Below are positions 8,368-16,993 of a stretch of DNA of 64,000 nt, piece after piece. This stretch comes from Bacteroidetes bacterium 41-46 (lineage in GTDB: Bacteria; Bacteroidota; Bacteroidia; Bacteroidales; UBA932): contig MKTA01000008.1 in the NCBI GenBank assembly GCA_001897515.1, positions 32,837 through 96,836 on the forward strand. Direction: 5' to 3'. The notes below the pieces were generated by a model that was given only the letters and a program-made list of their open reading frames with translations, did no database searches and had not been told where the DNA came from. The number at the start of each line of letters is the position of its first letter. Position 1 is the first letter of the stretch. Position numbers and translations under genes: made by a program.

Positions 8368-9423
8368 ATGAGAACAAAAACAATACTGGTGCTGATAGCA
8401 CTTTTTTTATCGCTGGCGAGTTGCAAATATTTGCATATTGATGGTTATTCAGGGTCAACTTTAATTTGGGAATCAGGGGCTAATAATTACTTCAACACCG
8501 AGTCCCCCTCATTACTTGATTTGGTATCAGAAATAATAATAACAGGTGAAACTGATGGCGAACAGAAAGTTTCTTTGGAAAACATGCCCTGGCATTCGGT
8601 TACTCTAAGAGAGGTTGTGATGGATGGTGACTCTGCAAAATTTCTGGGAACCTTCAGATATGACGGGGTTGCGCTATGTGATATATTAAGCTCAGTTAAG
8701 ATTGATAAAGAGTCCAAAGAAGATTTTTACCCACCGGTTGATCTATATGTTGAGGTGTGGAACGATGCCGGGGAGTTCGCAACATTCAGCTGGGGTGAGA
8801 TTATTTACTCAAACGATGTTTACAATATTATTATAGCAAAGGCTGCAACAAGAGTTGTCCCGGGTAAGACCGGAGAGAAATGGGAGATTCCTCAATCAGG
8901 GAAAATTGTAGTTGGAACAGACCTCTTTGCTGAGAGAGGTATATCAAATCCAACTAAAATTGTAGTGAAATCATTAAAGGGTAACTTCAAGGTTGACAGA
9001 GACCCTGAGAAATTCTACTCAGAGAAACTAGAGATAATAGATGGCAATAATATTGTTGCTGACTTCTCTTCTATACCTGTGAATCTCCCTAAACTTGACA
9101 GAAGAACAATCTATTATGGTCACGGCATGGGGTATAAGGGTGTAAGAACCTTTAGTGGAGTAAGGATTGACGGTTTGCTCAGGAGTCTGCTGCCTTCAAC
9201 AAAAGAGGATCTTAGAACAGGGCTGATATGTATAGAGGCTGTTGACGGATACAGAGCCTCTTTCTCCCTTTCTGAGCTTATAAACAGAGTTGATGGAGCC
9301 GAACCCCTTCTAATGTACGGTGAGTCAGGAGAAAAGGGGAGAGAGTCGTTCTCAGTATATGCAGACAGTGATATGTTTGCAGACAGATCTGTTAAAGGTG
9401 TGAACAAGATTACTCTCTACTAA
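8368..9423 (+). CDS. Lipoprotein with two sulfite-oxidase-fold-like repeats
   Basis: A 351-residue protein with a lipobox (LFLSLASC, Cys19). The mature part seems to hold two copies of a domain like the molybdopterin-binding fold of sulfite oxidase. Copy 1 has YDGVALCDILSSV, then WNDAGEFATFSWGEI and KIVVGTDLFAERG. Copy 2 has FSGVRIDGLLRSLLP, then EAVDGYRASFSLSELI and a closing DMFADRSVKGVNKITLY. These match the GVpL..lL and DGY...sl..l patterns of that family. The conserved cysteine that binds Mo in real sulfite oxidases is not evident, so it may bind a pterin, oxyanion or metallophore rather than catalyse. It ends 1 base before the ModE-WtpA fusion gene. The fold call is from memory of patterns. 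Confidence 0.6.
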   Translation: MRTKTILVLIALFLSLASCKYLHIDGYSGSTLIWESGANNYFNTESPSLLDLVSEIIITGETDGEQKVSLENMPWHSVTLREVVMDGDSAKFLGTFRYDGVALCDILSSVKIDKESKEDFYPPVDLYVEVWNDAGEFATFSWGEIIYSNDVYNIIIAKAATRVVPGKTGEKWEIPQSGKIVVGTDLFAERGISNPTKIVVKSLKGNFKVDRDPEKFYSEKLEIIDGNNIVADFSSIPVNLPKLDRRTIYYGHGMGYKGVRTFSGVRIDGLLRSLLPSTKEDLRTGLICIEAVDGYRASFSLSELINRVDGAEPLLMYGESGEKGRESFSVYADSDMFADRSVKGVNKITLY

Positions 9424-9424
9424 T

Positions 9425-10681
9425 ATGGCTGGCAACAAAGGGACAAAATATTACGATATATTCCTGGATTACCGGCTATGGCTTACCAAAAGAGGGAGTG
9501 GTGAGGTGTTGGGTCATGAGCAGTTTCAAATTCTTCAAAAGGTTGCTGAGGGAAATTCTCTTCATTATGCGGCAGATAGTCTGGGTATGAGCTACAGAAA
9601 GGTCTGGGACAGAATAAGAAACTCTGAAAAAGAGCTCGGCTTTCCCCTGATTGAGACATTCAGAGGGGGAAAGGAGGGGGGTGGTACCAGGCTCTCTGAA
9701 GACGGAAGAAGACTGTTGGAGTCCTATACTGTGCTGAGGAGCGATATTGACAATCTCATTAAAGAGAGGGTAAAGAGCTTCTTCCATTCAGTCAATAAGT
9801 TGGTAGTTATTGCGCTGACTCTCGCAGTGGCTCTCTCATGCAAGGGCAGGGGCTCGGTTACAAACTCGGATGACAATGAGTTAAAGGGAGATTTAATAAT
9901 TTTTCATGCAGGATCACTCTCAAAGCCTTTTAAGGTTATTGCAGACTCCTTTATAAGAATTCATCCAAATGTCAATATATTATCGGAGGCATCAGGAAGT
10001 ATTGATGCAGCCAGAAAAATAACGGAGCTGGGAAGAGATTGTGATATTATGGCCTCTGCAGATTATACCGTAATAGATAAACTTTTAATCCCTGATTATG
10101 CATCAGACAACATAAAATTTGCAGCAAATGAGATGGCTGTAGTCTTTAATGAGAAGTCAAGGTTCAGTAATGAGATTAATTCATATAACTGGAGAGAGGT
10201 GCTTTCAAGAAAAGATGTCACATATGGAAGATCAGACCCTAATGCTGACCCCTGCGGATACAGGACAATCATCATGTTACAGCTTGCAGGTGCAGATACA
10301 AAGCAATTTTTGGAGAAGGACAAGCGCTTTGTAAGGCCTAAAGAGGTGGATCTGCTGGCCTTATTAGACGTAAACGCAGTGGACTACATCTTTCTTTATA
10401 AATCAGTAGCTGTTCAGCATGGATTAAGGTACATAGAGCTGAATGATTCAGTTAATCTGTCAAACCCTGAACTCAATGAATGGTACTATAATGCAGAGGT
10501 GAAGGTAAGAGGCTCAGCACCTGGAGATACAATTTTAATAAAGGGTGAGGCTATGGTCTATGGTGTTACAATTTTGAAAAACTCACCCAATAAAATAGCA
10601 GCAGAAGAATTTGTAAAATTTCTTTTGTCGGAGGATGGGGGAAGGAGAATTCTGTCACAGATGGGACAGTCGCCAGTGTAA
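9425..10681 (+). CDS. ModE DNA-binding domain fused to WtpA tungstate/molybdate-binding domain
   Basis: One uninterrupted 418-residue frame. Residues 1-112 are a ModE-type winged helix: HYAADSLGMSYRKVWDRI, then FRGGKEGGGTRLSEDGRRLL, the ModE GGKGGGG loop and wing. Residues 126-138 are hydrophobic after basic KERVKSFFHSVNK and end in a possible lipobox (AVALSC, Cys139). Residues 154-418 are a WtpA-type periplasmic tungstate/molybdate-binding domain (IIFHAGSLSKPF, SEASGSIDAARKITELGRDCDIMASADY, and the YGRSDPNADPCGYR motif). No WtpB/WtpC permease or ATPase gene is nearby. It may be a one-component transmembrane sensor with cytoplasmic DNA-binding and periplasmic ligand domains, or a precursor cleaved at Cys139. 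No ATG lies at the domain junction, so two separate translation products are unlikely. A TonB-dependent receptor gene follows after 28 bases. Confidence 0.88.
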   Translation: MAGNKGTKYYDIFLDYRLWLTKRGSGEVLGHEQFQILQKVAEGNSLHYAADSLGMSYRKVWDRIRNSEKELGFPLIETFRGGKEGGGTRLSEDGRRLLESYTVLRSDIDNLIKERVKSFFHSVNKLVVIALTLAVALSCKGRGSVTNSDDNELKGDLIIFHAGSLSKPFKVIADSFIRIHPNVNILSEASGSIDAARKITELGRDCDIMASADYTVIDKLLIPDYASDNIKFAANEMAVVFNEKSRFSNEINSYNWREVLSRKDVTYGRSDPNADPCGYRTIIMLQLAGADTKQFLEKDKRFVRPKEVDLLALLDVNAVDYIFLYKSVAVQHGLRYIELNDSVNLSNPELNEWYYNAEVKVRGSAPGDTILIKGEAMVYGVTILKNSPNKIAAEEFVKFLLSEDGGRRILSQMGQSPV

Positions 10682-10708
10682 AACTAACCAAATACATAAT
10701 TAAGTAAT

Positions 10709-12787
10709 ATGAACTCAAAAAATCTGGGGTTAGCCCTGCTTTTTATGGCCAGCCCTCTGATGCATCTTAATGCACAGGAGGGCGATACGGCAAAAATGTA
10801 CAATATTAAGGATGTTGTTGTAAGTGCAACAAAAACCGGAAGGGAGATACTTCAGACTCCCGTTCGAATTTCAAACATTCCGGTTCAGAGCATAAGGTCT
10901 GCATCTGTAATGAACTCTGATGATATCCTAAAGGGGGTTTCAGGTCTGTTAGTAACAAGGAATATGGGTATTTTTGACAAGCATGCTACTGTCTCAGCCA
11001 GAGGTGTAGGCAAAGAGCAGGCAAGAACCCTGATTCTTGTAGATGGAATTCCAATTAACAAACTTTCTACCGGCAGCGCCAACTTTGGCATGATTAATCA
11101 GGCTGTTCTTGAGAGAGTTGAGGTTGTAAAAGGCCCAAATTCAAACATCTTTGGCGGAAACGCAATGGGCGGTTCGGTAAACTATATCTCAAAAGATGTG
11201 AGAAATGGATTCAGAACGCATCTTCAGACAGAGTATGCCTCTTTCAACACCATTGGAACTAGAATTTCAACCACATACGGGAATCGTGGATTCTTTGCCG
11301 GGGTTAGCGGATTTTTCAGAAAGAGCGATGGTTACAACCCGTCTGAAACTATTGATTCAACAACAATCAATATGTCTCTTGATGAAAAAAACGGTGGAAT
11401 AATAGTAGGATACCGGGGTGACAAATTTGGTACCATTAAGGCTGAGCTAAACTATACAGATGCATTGCGGGGAAAAGGGGAGAGACTCTTCTCTGCCGGA
11501 GGTGTTATAGATGCAGTAAACCACTATGTTAACAAAAACTACAGAGTGACTTGGAACAAAGTTTCAGGAAACTCCTCTATGAGCGCAACAGGTTATTTAT
11601 CTACTGAGGATTATTCTGAAATTAAATGGAAGGGTACAGACATTTTTGATGTAATTGTAGATAGAAAAGATTACGGAGCCTGGCTTTCTTATTCATATTC
11701 AGGAATTAAGAATAATACTGTCTCTGCAGGCTTTGAGTTTAAAGGGGGATCAGTTGATGGAAAAGACATATACAGGACATCTACCGACAGAGTCATAAAC
11801 AGGGGAGAGAGCAATTCTGCCTCAATATTTATACAGGACGAGATTCTTCTCGCCGGGGGAAGGCTGCTTATACTACCATCTTTAAGAGGAGAGATGGTTT
11901 GGATTAGAGACGGAGGATTCTACATTGAAGGGGGACCCGCTATTACAAATTTTCTGAAGCCATATACAGGAGATCTTGGTAACTCATCATGGAGTTCATT
12001 AATTCCTAAACTGGCAGCAAGATGGTCTCTTGGGGAGAGGAGCAGAATTTATGCTTCTGCATCAAGAGGATTCAGGCCGGGTTCACTTGAGGATATGACA
12101 AGAACAGGAAGCATAAGCGGAGGAGTTATTCTTGCAAATACATCATTAAGGCCAGAATATATAAATACGTATGAGGCTGGCGGAGACTTCAGAATTGCTG
12201 AGAATCTTTACCTCTCTCCCTCTGTTTACTACTCTCTGGGAACAGATTTCCATTACGCAGTAAATACCGGAGAGACAATAAGAATAGGTAATAAAAACAG
12301 ACCTCTAATGAGTATGCAAAATGTGGGCAAGGTTGAGATTGCAGGAGCAGAGGCAGATTTAAACTACTCTCCGGCAGTGGGACTTGATCTAAGCCTCAAC
12401 TACACATTTACAAACTCAAAAATTGTTGAATATGACATTAACCCTGCAGCCGGTAGTACAGATATCTCCGGGAAGTATCTTACATATACACCAAAGCATA
12501 TGATTAATGGCTCCTTAACATGGAGAAACAGATTTGTAAGCCTTAACGCAATCTACAGGTACACTAGCAGCCAGTTTATGAACTCTCTTAATCTGCCAAA
12601 TGATGACAGAGGTGTAAATGTTATACCGGCTCTTAATTATGTTGACTTAAAGGTGTGGAGAGGAATTGGAAGCCATCTTGTTGTAAGTGCGGGCGCAACA
12701 AATCTCTTTAATCAGAGGTATGTTGATTCATCAGGAATGCTCTCACTGGGTAGATTCCTATTCCTGCAACTGACTGTTAATATATGA
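10709..12787 (+). CDS. TonB-dependent outer membrane receptor, candidate W/Mo uptake
   Basis: A 692-residue receptor with a signal peptide (ending HLNAQ), a TonB-box-like start (DVVVSATKTGRE), a plug (ILVDGIPIN, NAMGGSVNYISKDV) and a 22-strand barrel ending in an aromatic-rich strand (LFLQLTVNI). It has the short CirA/BtuB-like layout with no carboxypeptidase-like N-domain, so it is not SusC type. Substrate is not readable from sequence. Being the last gene of the unit with the sulfite-oxidase-like lipoprotein and the ModE-WtpA fusion, it probably imports tungstate, molybdate or a complex of them. It converges with the nitroreductase gene with a 2-base gap. Confidence 0.88.
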   Translation: MNSKNLGLALLFMASPLMHLNAQEGDTAKMYNIKDVVVSATKTGREILQTPVRISNIPVQSIRSASVMNSDDILKGVSGLLVTRNMGIFDKHATVSARGVGKEQARTLILVDGIPINKLSTGSANFGMINQAVLERVEVVKGPNSNIFGGNAMGGSVNYISKDVRNGFRTHLQTEYASFNTIGTRISTTYGNRGFFAGVSGFFRKSDGYNPSETIDSTTINMSLDEKNGGIIVGYRGDKFGTIKAELNYTDALRGKGERLFSAGGVIDAVNHYVNKNYRVTWNKVSGNSSMSATGYLSTEDYSEIKWKGTDIFDVIVDRKDYGAWLSYSYSGIKNNTVSAGFEFKGGSVDGKDIYRTSTDRVINRGESNSASIFIQDEILLAGGRLLILPSLRGEMVWIRDGGFYIEGGPAITNFLKPYTGDLGNSSWSSLIPKLAARWSLGERSRIYASASRGFRPGSLEDMTRTGSISGGVILANTSLRPEYINTYEAGGDFRIAENLYLSPSVYYSLGTDFHYAVNTGETIRIGNKNRPLMSMQNVGKVEIAGAEADLNYSPAVGLDLSLNYTFTNSKIVEYDINPAAGSTDISGKYLTYTPKHMINGSLTWRNRFVSLNAIYRYTSSQFMNSLNLPNDDRGVNVIPALNYVDLKVWRGIGSHLVVSAGATNLFNQRYVDSSGMLSLGRFLFLQLTVNI

Positions 12788-12789
12788 TA

Positions 12790-13362
12790 CTATTCGTTAT
12801 CAGGGATATAGATTAGCTCGTCAAGAGACCTTTTGGGCACATGGTGAATCCCGGCAGCATCTCTCCAGTACTTCACGTCTCCCATCTTAATATCATCAAT
12901 AACAACTACCTCCTTAGGTTTGCCAAGTGCAATCACCAATATTGGTGTCATGTAATTTGGCAGTCTAAGGAGTTTTGTTATCTCATCCTTTTTAAATGTG
13001 GCAATCATACAGCCTCCAAAACCTAGATCTACTGCCTGAAGTAAAATACTTTGCGCGAAAATTCCGTTGTCACATGAATAAGCAGGAGCTATAGATGTAT
13101 CGTGAAGAAGAATTATATATGCCGATGGTCTTTCACCCTCTTCAGGGCCTGCCCACTCTTTAAGATAACCAGCCCAGCCCAGATTTGGAAAAATGTGCGA
13201 GTTCATTTCGCTATCGTTACACACAAAAAATTTTATAGGCTGGATATTTCTTGAAGATGGGGAGAGTCTTGCTGCCTCCACCATTAACCTCAGTTGATCC
13301 TCTAAGATTTGTTCGTTTTGAAAAAACCTTCTGTAGCTTCTGTTTTGGATGAAAGGTATCAT
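12790..13362 (-). CDS. Nitroreductase family protein
   Basis: A 190-residue FMN-dependent nitroreductase fold. The N-terminal RSYRRF, then MVEAARLSPSSRNIQPIKFFV (FMN phosphate and dimer contact) and the AVDLGFGGCMIATFKKDEI motif are typical. Members reduce nitro groups, quinones or flavins with NAD(P)H; the physiological substrate cannot be told. It lies 17 bases after the HAD-family gene on the same strand and is probably co-transcribed with it. Confidence 0.88.
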   Translation of the reverse strand: MIPFIQNRSYRRFFQNEQILEDQLRLMVEAARLSPSSRNIQPIKFFVCNDSEMNSHIFPNLGWAGYLKEWAGPEEGERPSAYIILLHDTSIAPAYSCDNGIFAQSILLQAVDLGFGGCMIATFKKDEITKLLRLPNYMTPILVIALGKPKEVVVIDDIKMGDVKYWRDAAGIHHVPKRSLDELIYIPDNE

Positions 13363-13379
13363 GTTATAGTGTTTATTTA

Positions 13380-14063
13380 TTATTGTTCAAAAAGATTAAT
13401 AGATAGTCTGCCAGCCTTTTTAAGACGTGGATGCTCTATCTCCTCTGCCACTTCATGGGCCCATATAATTTCCGATGGGATATAAATTGCGTTTCCGCCA
13501 ATTTCCAGAACAGGAAGTATATCAGACTTAAAGGAGTTACCTACCATTAGAAAATTCTCGGGATTTACTGAGTGTTTTTTAACAATTCTAGAGTAACTAT
13601 CTCTATTTTTCTCACTCAGAATCTCAATTGCAGAAAAATATTTTTCAAGCCCTGATCTCTCAATTTTTGACTCCTGCTCCTTGAGGTCTCCTTTAGTTGC
13701 CAGAATAAGCGGGTATCTTGAGGAGAGTGTTGAGAGAATGTTCTCAACTTCAGGCATCAACTCAATTGGTTTTCCTATTGTATCTTTCCCTATTTCAATT
13801 AGTTCAAGAATTTCATAGTTCGATATTGTGCCTTTGCTAATCTCAATCCCCGTCTCTACTAAAGAGATTATAAAAGGTTTGGAACCATAACCAAGCAGAG
13901 GTAGATTCATCTTCTCTCTCTTCAATAGAAGCTCATTTGCCTCATCTTCTGATATATATTTCTTCATCTTTTCGCAGAATCGTAGTTCAGCGTTCCTGTA
14001 GTGATACTCGTTTATCCACAGAGTGTCGTCTGCGTCAAATGCAATAAGTTTAATCTGATCCAT
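13380..14063 (-). CDS. HAD-family hydrolase
   Basis: A 227-residue haloacid-dehalogenase-type phosphatase. Motif I is LIAFDADDTLW (nucleophile Asp10 by count, Asp12 as acid/base), motif II is in LILATKGD, and motif III/IV is FLMVGNSFKSDI. A helical cap lies between motifs I and II, as in phosphoglycolate phosphatase-like members. The substrate is unknown. A TATATTTG -7 box lies on the minus strand at 14082-14089, within 20 bases of the start. Confidence 0.9.
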   Translation of the reverse strand: MDQIKLIAFDADDTLWINEYHYRNAELRFCEKMKKYISEDEANELLLKREKMNLPLLGYGSKPFIISLVETGIEISKGTISNYEILELIEIGKDTIGKPIELMPEVENILSTLSSRYPLILATKGDLKEQESKIERSGLEKYFSAIEILSEKNRDSYSRIVKKHSVNPENFLMVGNSFKSDILPVLEIGGNAIYIPSEIIWAHEVAEEIEHPRLKKAGRLSINLFEQ

Positions 14064-14081
14064 TCATTAGAAATTGGAGTA

Positions 14082-14089
14082 CAAATATA
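14082..14089 (-). promoter_or_regulatory. -7 box for the HAD-nitroreductase pair
   Basis: TATATTTG on the minus strand, directly upstream of the HAD gene and downstream of the POT gene terminator. No clear -33 element is seen. Confidence 0.5.
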
Positions 14090-14127
14090 TAAAAAGAGGA
14101 TGACCTTTAATTTTTGGTCACCCTCTT
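14090..14127 (-). terminator. Terminator of the POT transporter gene
   Basis: On the minus strand GAGGGTGACC pairs with GGTCATCCTC (14116-14125 with 14096-14105, one G-U pair), followed by TTTTTATA. It lies 25 bases after the POT transporter stop codon. Confidence 0.8.
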
Positions 14128-14149
14128 TTAAAAAATCTTTTAGGACGTG

Positions 14150-15760
14150 TTATTTTGCTACCCTCTCAAGCCACTTAACCATTGAGAGCATTACAAGCAT
14201 TGACAGAGCACATGCAACTGCAAATACCATCCAGCATGCCCACAGTGGAACCAATGTGTAAAGAAGTCCGCCGATAAACAGCAGCAGATTACCTATTGCA
14301 GTAGCTGCCAGCCACGCACCCTGCATTAAACCCTGAAGGTGAGGAGGGGCAACTTTTGAAACAAATGAAAGTCCAAGTGGAGAGATAAATAACTCAGCAA
14401 CAGTAAGTATAAAATACATTCCAATCATCACCCAAGGGGTTAGCTTCATCATATCCAGATCACCGGAAGCCATAGATGAGAGAGCAGATTTATCAGGAAG
14501 TGCCATTGAAACAATCAGAAGGAAGATATACGCAACAGCAGCAATACCCATACCTATTGCAATCTTTCTGGGTGTTGAAGGCTCGTTCCCTTTTCTTCTC
14601 ATTGTTCCAAAGAACCACATAATTATTGGAGTAAGAAGAACTACAAAGAATGGATTAACAGCCTGGAATATCTCGGCACCCTTTATTGAAGTGAAGCCCA
14701 GATCTATATTGATAACATCCAGATTGATATAGTCCCTTGCAAAGTATGTAAGAGAGTAACCATTTTGGTGGAATGAGAACCAGAAAAATATAACAACACC
14801 AAACACAGCAAACAGAGCATAAATTCTTTGTCTGATTTCTGATGCAGCCATTGTAATCTCCTCTTTTGAGATGTTCTTGCTGTCTTTGCTCTTTCCTTTT
14901 GTAGCAGCAGGGTCCGGGAACTGGTTTTTGTTAACCATATAAATGATAAAGGAGATGAAAATCGCAACTATAGTTGCAATAAATGCGTAGTGGAAGCCCC
15001 TGTTGAAAACATCAAGATATTGATTGCTGAAAGCAGTTAAATCGGCAACCGGAGTGCCATCCAGAGTAACCTGTGAAGCGTATGTGGTGAGATTGTTAAT
15101 TTGCTCTGCACTCATTGATGCCTGGTCACCTACGAACTTGTGAGCAAGCTCAGGTAATTGCGCATTGTAGTCAAAGCCGTTGTGCTTAAGCCACCAGTTT
15201 CTTACAGCTATTGCAATAAACGGAGCAAAGAAACCTCCGATGTTGATAAACATGTAGAAAAGCTGATAACCGGCATCTCTCATATCTCTCTTTGGTTTTC
15301 CGTTTTCGTCAACACCAAACTCCTTAGCAATTCTGTCTTTGTACTCCTTTTTGTCGTACATCTGACCTACAATTGCCTGAAGGTTGCCTTTGAAAAGACC
15401 ATTACCAAATGCAATTACAAGAAGTCCAAGACAAGTCAAACCCAGGTACAGAGGAAGACTTGGAACAGGTGTTGGAGTAGGAATCGCAATAATAAAGTAA
15501 CCTACTGCCATTAGAACAAGTCCCCATAAAATTGTTCTTTTGTAATTCTGAGTTTTGTCTGCAATAAGACCTCCCACGAGTGCAAGAACATATATTGAGG
15601 CATAGAATGCCGAATATATGTATCCGGTGGTAGTTTCAGACAAACCGAATTTTGATGAAATGAACAAAGTGAGGATTGCCATCATGATGTAGAAACCGAA
15701 GCGCTCGCCCATATTTGTGAGGGCAGCTGCAAGTAGTCCTTTTGGATGGTTCTTAAACAT
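14150..15760 (-). CDS. Proton-dependent oligopeptide transporter (POT/PTR2 family)
   Basis: A 536-residue inner membrane transporter with 12-14 membrane segments that imports di- and tripeptides with protons. The family ExxERF motif on helix 1 is present (NMGERFGFYIMMAIL), followed by GGLIADKTQNYKRTILWG in the loop between helices 2 and 3. A long polar loop at residues about 195-235 lies between segments, as in several Bacteroidota members. Transcribed alone, with its own terminator; the minus-strand box TATTTTTG at 15803-15810 may be its promoter. Confidence 0.93.
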   Translation of the reverse strand: MFKNHPKGLLAAALTNMGERFGFYIMMAILTLFISSKFGLSETTTGYIYSAFYASIYVLALVGGLIADKTQNYKRTILWGLVLMAVGYFIIAIPTPTPVPSLPLYLGLTCLGLLVIAFGNGLFKGNLQAIVGQMYDKKEYKDRIAKEFGVDENGKPKRDMRDAGYQLFYMFINIGGFFAPFIAIAVRNWWLKHNGFDYNAQLPELAHKFVGDQASMSAEQINNLTTYASQVTLDGTPVADLTAFSNQYLDVFNRGFHYAFIATIVAIFISFIIYMVNKNQFPDPAATKGKSKDSKNISKEEITMAASEIRQRIYALFAVFGVVIFFWFSFHQNGYSLTYFARDYINLDVINIDLGFTSIKGAEIFQAVNPFFVVLLTPIIMWFFGTMRRKGNEPSTPRKIAIGMGIAAVAYIFLLIVSMALPDKSALSSMASGDLDMMKLTPWVMIGMYFILTVAELFISPLGLSFVSKVAPPHLQGLMQGAWLAATAIGNLLLFIGGLLYTLVPLWACWMVFAVACALSMLVMLSMVKWLERVAK

Positions 15761-15822
15761 AGTTAGTATATAGTTTTAGTTAAAAATTTGCTCACAAGTT
15801 CGCAAAAATAGTAAAAAATGGA

Positions 15823-15830
15823 TAACTTTG
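15823..15830 (+). promoter_or_regulatory. -7 box for the DUF4831 gene
   Basis: TAACTTTG lies 40 bases before the start codon at 15871. The divergent POT gene has its own -7-like box (TATTTTTG on the minus strand, 15803-15810) a few bases away. No clear -33 element on either strand. Confidence 0.4.
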
Positions 15831-15870
15831 TTAACTGTGCTAATTTAAAATTGTAATAATTTTTCTAAAA

Positions 15871-16947
15871 ATGGATAAAGTTTATAAGACACTTCTGACC
15901 CTTACTGCAATACTGTCAGTTTTACCCCTGAATTCTCAAGTTATTAACCCGGGCGAAGCTGTTCCAAAGGGTGCAATTGTCTATTCTCTCCCATCAACAT
16001 CCTTCAGAGTAATTGCAGAGGCTACACTTGAGTCATTCACAGCAGGCCCTTTTGCACGATTTTCCCAAAAATACCTTGGGATTTCTGCTAGAGAGAGCAG
16101 TGGAGAGTTCTATACACTATCTTCAGTAGAGTTAAACTCATTTGTAGAGGCAGACAGAAGCGCAAACATAGCCCTCAATCTTGGAAACAACGCAAGGGCA
16201 ACGGCCAATTTTCTTGAGATGATGAGTCAGGGACTTGTTATGTGGTCAGATGCCGGGGCATCAAAAAACAGCTATGTCAGATTTCCCGGGGCCAGAGATA
16301 TAACAGCTTTTAATACAGCATTGGCTGCATCAAATCTCACAAATGTAAACACAACGCTTTACAAAACTATCAGGACAAATTCCGGAATGGAGAGGGTTCC
16401 TGTTCAGCAGACTCAGGTAGTTGAAAAAAGTCTGGAGAAGAGAGCAGAGGAGACAGCAACTGCAATATTCAGACTGAGGGCAAAAAGACTTGAGATCATA
16501 ACAGGCGAGACTGATGCAACATTCAGCGGAGAGGCCCTAAAAGCGGCTATTAATGAGATAAACAGACTGGAAGAGGAGTATTTGAGCCTTTTTATAGGTA
16601 AAAGCACTTATGATAAACAAAGGATGACCTTTGATGTTGTACCTGTACGGGAGAGTCCTCGCCAGATTTATATAGCATTCAGGATCTCGGAAAACCAGGG
16701 ATTGCTCCCTGCCGACAATGTGTCGGGTAGCCCGGTTGTATTAGAGTTGCTAAAGGAGAACGGACAGCCCGCAGCGTCTTTTAATATGGATCTGACTGCA
16801 GAAAGAGGAAGAGTTTTGTACAGGGTGCCAGAGATAATGATTGCTAAGATTTCTGACGGACAGAACACTCTGTTGCAAACACGTGTGCCTGTTTATCAGT
16901 TTGGGAAGGTACTCTCATTCCCTATAGACATTGCACTTGGAAAATAG
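15871..16947 (+). CDS. DUF4831 family exported protein
   Basis: A 358-residue protein with a signal peptide (ending LPLNSQ). The layout GAIVYSLPSTSFRVIAEA at the start of the mature part, KYLGISARESSGEFYTLSSVEL, then a helical middle (EKRAEETATAIFRLRAKRLEIITGETDA) followed by a beta-rich end matches the Bacteroidota family DUF4831, as I remember it. Function is unknown. It lies 46 bases before pepD on the same strand and may share its transcript. Confidence 0.7.
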   Translation: MDKVYKTLLTLTAILSVLPLNSQVINPGEAVPKGAIVYSLPSTSFRVIAEATLESFTAGPFARFSQKYLGISARESSGEFYTLSSVELNSFVEADRSANIALNLGNNARATANFLEMMSQGLVMWSDAGASKNSYVRFPGARDITAFNTALAASNLTNVNTTLYKTIRTNSGMERVPVQQTQVVEKSLEKRAEETATAIFRLRAKRLEIITGETDATFSGEALKAAINEINRLEEEYLSLFIGKSTYDKQRMTFDVVPVRESPRQIYIAFRISENQGLLPADNVSGSPVVLELLKENGQPAASFNMDLTAERGRVLYRVPEIMIAKISDGQNTLLQTRVPVYQFGKVLSFPIDIALGK

Positions 16948-16993
16948 GTGTATATTAAGGTAAGAAAAACTATTTATTATAAATTTTTTTGAT

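Noticed and set aside
9425..10681. ModE-WtpA fusion as a frameshift or sequencing artefact
   Set aside because: Both domains are in one frame with no stop, and the joint is a natural basic plus hydrophobic signal or membrane segment; no separate start codon is visible at the joint.
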